Shown here piece by piece: positions 63,380 to 64,000 of a stretch of DNA of 64,000 bases (position 1 is the first letter of the stretch; each line of letters begins with the position of its first letter). Where the stretch lies: positions 49,470,001-49,534,000 of the forward strand of contig NC_134147.1 in assembly GCF_033958435.1 (NCBI RefSeq), written 5' to 3'. The DNA comes from Carettochelys insculpta. Its lineage: Eukaryota > Chordata > Testudines > Carettochelyidae. The position numbers and the translations under genes are program-made. Under the pieces are notes generated by a model, which searched no databases, was not told the origin of the DNA, and saw only the letters and a list, made by a program, of their open reading frames with translations.

Positions 63380-64000
63380 GCTCCTTTGCACTTAATTCTA
63401 GATTACATTTTACACCTAAAAGACTCAGGATTGGCTCTGGCGTTACTGAGGATGTACCTTGCTGCCATTACTGCCTTCACTCAGCCCATAGAAACAGTCT
63501 CATTATATGCACATCCTACCACTAAAAGATTCCTCAAAGGACTTGCTAATTTGCACCTCCATCATCATCCAGTGCCCCCCTTGGGATTTGGACCTAGTTC
63601 TTAACACTCTTATGGCACCACCATTTGAACTGTTAGCATCTGCACCTCTACCAGTCATGACAATGAAGCTGGCTTTTCTTCTTGCCATTACCTCAGCCCA
63701 CAGAGTTAGTGATCTCTTGGCTCTTATTGTGGTACCCACTTACATGATCTTCTGTAAAGAAGGGGTGATTCTCAAACACCACCCTGCCTTCATCCCTGAA
63801 GTATGCTTGGACTTTTATCCAAATGAGCCCATGATTTTGTTGTCGTATTACCCTAAACCACACACCTCTGTTCCAGAGGCATCACTGCACACCCTGGATG
63901 TCCAGAGGGCATTGGCCTTTTATATTGACAGAACTAAATCATCCCTAAAAACTGATAGGCTTCTTGTAGCTCTCACTCATAGATCCAAGGATGAGCCCTT
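63380..64000 (+). pseudogene. DIRS tyrosine recombinase, N-terminal and middle part
   Basis: LRMYLAAITAF, YAHPTTKRFLKGLANL and PVPPLGF fit the N-terminal core; AFLVAVTSARRVS-like sequence (in another frame, near 63670-63720) carries the first catalytic Arg region, and HTLDVQRALAFYIDRT follows near 63890-63935. The catalytic His and Tyr are beyond the edge. Several stops are present. Confidence 0.75.

Larger units (their letters stand above)
58490..64000 (+). mobile_element. DIRS retrotransposon, right end outside the window
   Basis: A terminal-type region (CTTCGAGTAGTCCCTGTGGG, 58508) is followed by ORF1, an RT, RNase H and a tyrosine-recombinase region. This is the layout of DIRS elements, which use a tyrosine recombinase, not an integrase, and have no LTR pair of the usual type. 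Stops and shifts occur in every module. The recombinase end and right terminal repeat lie beyond 64000. It is probably in a large intron of IHO1. Confidence 0.88.

Noticed and set aside
1..64000. CRISPR arrays, bacterial operons, riboswitches, rRNA or tRNA genes
   Set aside because: None are present; the regularly spaced repeats here are minisatellites, and splice sites and LINEs show vertebrate nuclear DNA. The tRNA-like matches are primer-binding sites.

Overview
The window reads as repeat-dense vertebrate nuclear DNA, most likely from a turtle or another non-avian reptile. I infer this from the repeat mix: several CR1 LINEs of the turtle/bird type, Ty3/gypsy elements of the Gmr1 group, a DIRS retrotransposon, Penelope-like pieces, CORE-SINE, and abundant Harbinger, hAT and Tigger-type miniature elements. 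There are no prokaryotic features, rRNA, tRNA genes or CRISPR arrays. The species call is inference.

Two host genes are recognisable, both on the + strand. The last coding exon of KLHDC8B lies at 38-234, followed by a 3'UTR with AATAAA at 820. Three N-terminal coding exons of the meiotic gene IHO1 (CCDC36) lie at 32355, 45444 and 51072. Their splice phases agree with one another, and the gene must continue past the right edge. As I recall the mammalian map, KLHDC8B and IHO1 are near neighbours there too. A GC-rich block at about 7230-7640 with a splice donor could be a promoter and first exon.

Layout: 1-840 KLHDC8B end; 1.7-2.1 kb LINE endonuclease fragment; 2.7-6.9 kb decayed minus-strand Gmr1-like provirus; 7.2-7.8 kb CpG-rich block and minisatellite; 8.66-14.52 kb nearly complete Gmr1-like provirus with integrase placed before reverse transcriptase; 15.9-18.0 kb minus CR1; 19-20.6 kb miniature DNA transposons; 20.9-28.6 kb long CR1 split by a young, non-autonomous minus-strand LTR element (22003-25983); 28.6-32.2 kb mosaic of small repeats; 32.36 kb IHO1 exon; 32.9-37.0 kb Harbinger remnant, CR1 piece and decayed LINE with an inverted Penelope-like insert; 37.7-43.6 kb LTR-like repeat split by a 4.7-kb two-gene Harbinger transposon, itself carrying a solo LTR; 45-48 kb IHO1 exon, MIR-like SINE, DIRS remnant; 48.7-50.8 kb second copy of the LTR-like repeat with two DNA transposons inside; 51.07 kb IHO1 exon; 51.6-52.7 kb decayed retroposon resembling the R2/RLE group; 53.7-54.7 kb CR1; 58.5-64 kb DIRS element running off the edge.

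The main story is nested transposition in the introns and flank of IHO1. Target-site duplications let several insertions be ordered. I do not see a new cellular pathway. The most unusual items are the Gmr1-like pol order, the young non-autonomous LTR element with a large ORF of unknown origin, and the two-gene Harbinger element. All boundaries were read by eye.
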